64,000 nt of DNA, taken from NCBI GenBank assembly GCA_029553285.1, contig JAKPCO010000042.1:1-64000 (forward strand). The letters are read 5' to 3'. Within the stretch, counting starts at the first letter, position 1. Each line of letters opens with the position of its first letter. The translations under genes were made by a program, and so were the position numbers. This DNA comes from Methanobacteriota archaeon (GTDB taxonomy: Archaea > Halobacteriota > Methanosarcinia > Methanotrichales > Methanotrichaceae). Positions 63,824-64,000 of this stretch are shown in pieces. The notes under the pieces were generated by a model that saw nothing but the letters and a program-made list of their open reading frames with translations, had not been told where the DNA came from and did not search any database.

Positions 63824-64000
63824 TAATCAGGATCATGGGCGAGGGCCAGTACCGGGCGCCTGATGCCATTCTCGAGGATCTGAACGCCATAGACAACCGC
63901 ATCGTGGAGCTTGTCGAGAAGGGCGACAGAGAGGGCTTCCGGAACGAGCTGCTGCGGATGGTCTCGCTTGTCAGGGAGCGGTGCGAGCCGCTGGACGTGG
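63820..64000 (+). CDS. pspAA: PspA-associated protein PspAA (partial)
   Basis: ATG at 63820 overlaps the pspA stop. The visible 60 residues begin MIIRIMGEGQYRAPDAILED and LNAIDNRIVELVEKGDREGF, the PspAA domain found beside PspA in archaea and some bacteria. The C-terminus is cut by the window edge. Confidence 0.9.
   Translation, partial: MIIRIMGEGQYRAPDAILEDLNAIDNRIVELVEKGDREGFRNELLRMVSLVRERCEPLDV

Overview
The window is archaeal and most resembles a methanogen of the order Methanosarcinales, probably Methanothrix (Methanosaeta). This is an inference from gene content and moderately high GC; no database was searched. Archaeal marker genes present are RNA polymerase subunits D and L, TFE, ABCE1/RLI, exosome Csl4, Alba, MCM, tgtA/ArcS (archaeosine), aTrm56 and archaeal riboflavin synthase. 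Methanogen markers are Ftr, an MtrA/MtrH-like pair, an FmdE-like protein, PurO, an MfnE-like kinase and PorGDAB.

Layout. 1-3670: surface-glycan genes (glycosyltransferase, AT-rich membrane protein, flippase) with a sharp change in base composition inside the first gene. 3757-8054: an acylphosphatase fused to a heptad-repeat coiled coil, a YdjM-type membrane protein, secreted proteins and a frameshifted flavoprotein. 8300-14086: a probable integrated plasmid- or virus-like element. It has an origin-like repeat cluster, a DUF927-type helicase, two small genes, an AT-rich winged-helix regulator behind an operator array, a tyrosine integrase and an overlapping ribbon-helix-helix gene, and it abuts the 3' end of tRNA-Leu(GAG). 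14216-16461: rps13-rps4-rps11-rpoD operon. 17132-22572: RLI, then METTL5-like, csl4, rpoL and rtcA. 23191-34972: UbiA prenyltransferase, dCMP deaminase, sugar nucleotidyltransferase, MCM, small zinc and winged-helix proteins, aTrm56, ATP-grasp ligase, FmdE-like and HD hydrolase. 35691-38814: arcS-tgtA. 39678-43062: HIT, purN, alba, then a small Cys-rich ORF, mtrA-like and mtrH-like genes. 44136-46598: a GlcDF-type oxidase pair. 47115-52754: tfe, yjbQ, then a tight porGDAB-purO-ftr run. 53074-57152: tRNA-Ala, aEF1-beta with a zinc ribbon, mfnE-like, NAD kinase and phosphatase, ribC. 57213-61671: ACT-hom-lig-hisD. 61751-64000: beta-helix protein, DUF2124, tRNA-Ile, pspA-pspAA.

The intergenic gaps hold most of the unexplained structure. 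A 79-bp element with perfect 11-bp terminal inverted repeats occurs twice, 30 kb apart and identical at every base, each copy bracketed by a direct repeat. A structured repeat of about 124 bp has three clear copies (two 122/124 identical) and two decayed ones. A candidate right end of an IS200/IS605-type element lies just before ribC. Several genes have a TATA box 23-28 bp before the start codon and no Shine-Dalgarno, suggesting leaderless mRNAs; one divergent pair seems to share a single TATA box.

The strongest candidates for something new are the integrated element with its origin-like locus, the two repeat families, the detached soluble MtrA/MtrH pair with its upstream Cys-rich ORF, and the short ORF before the zinc-finger gene.
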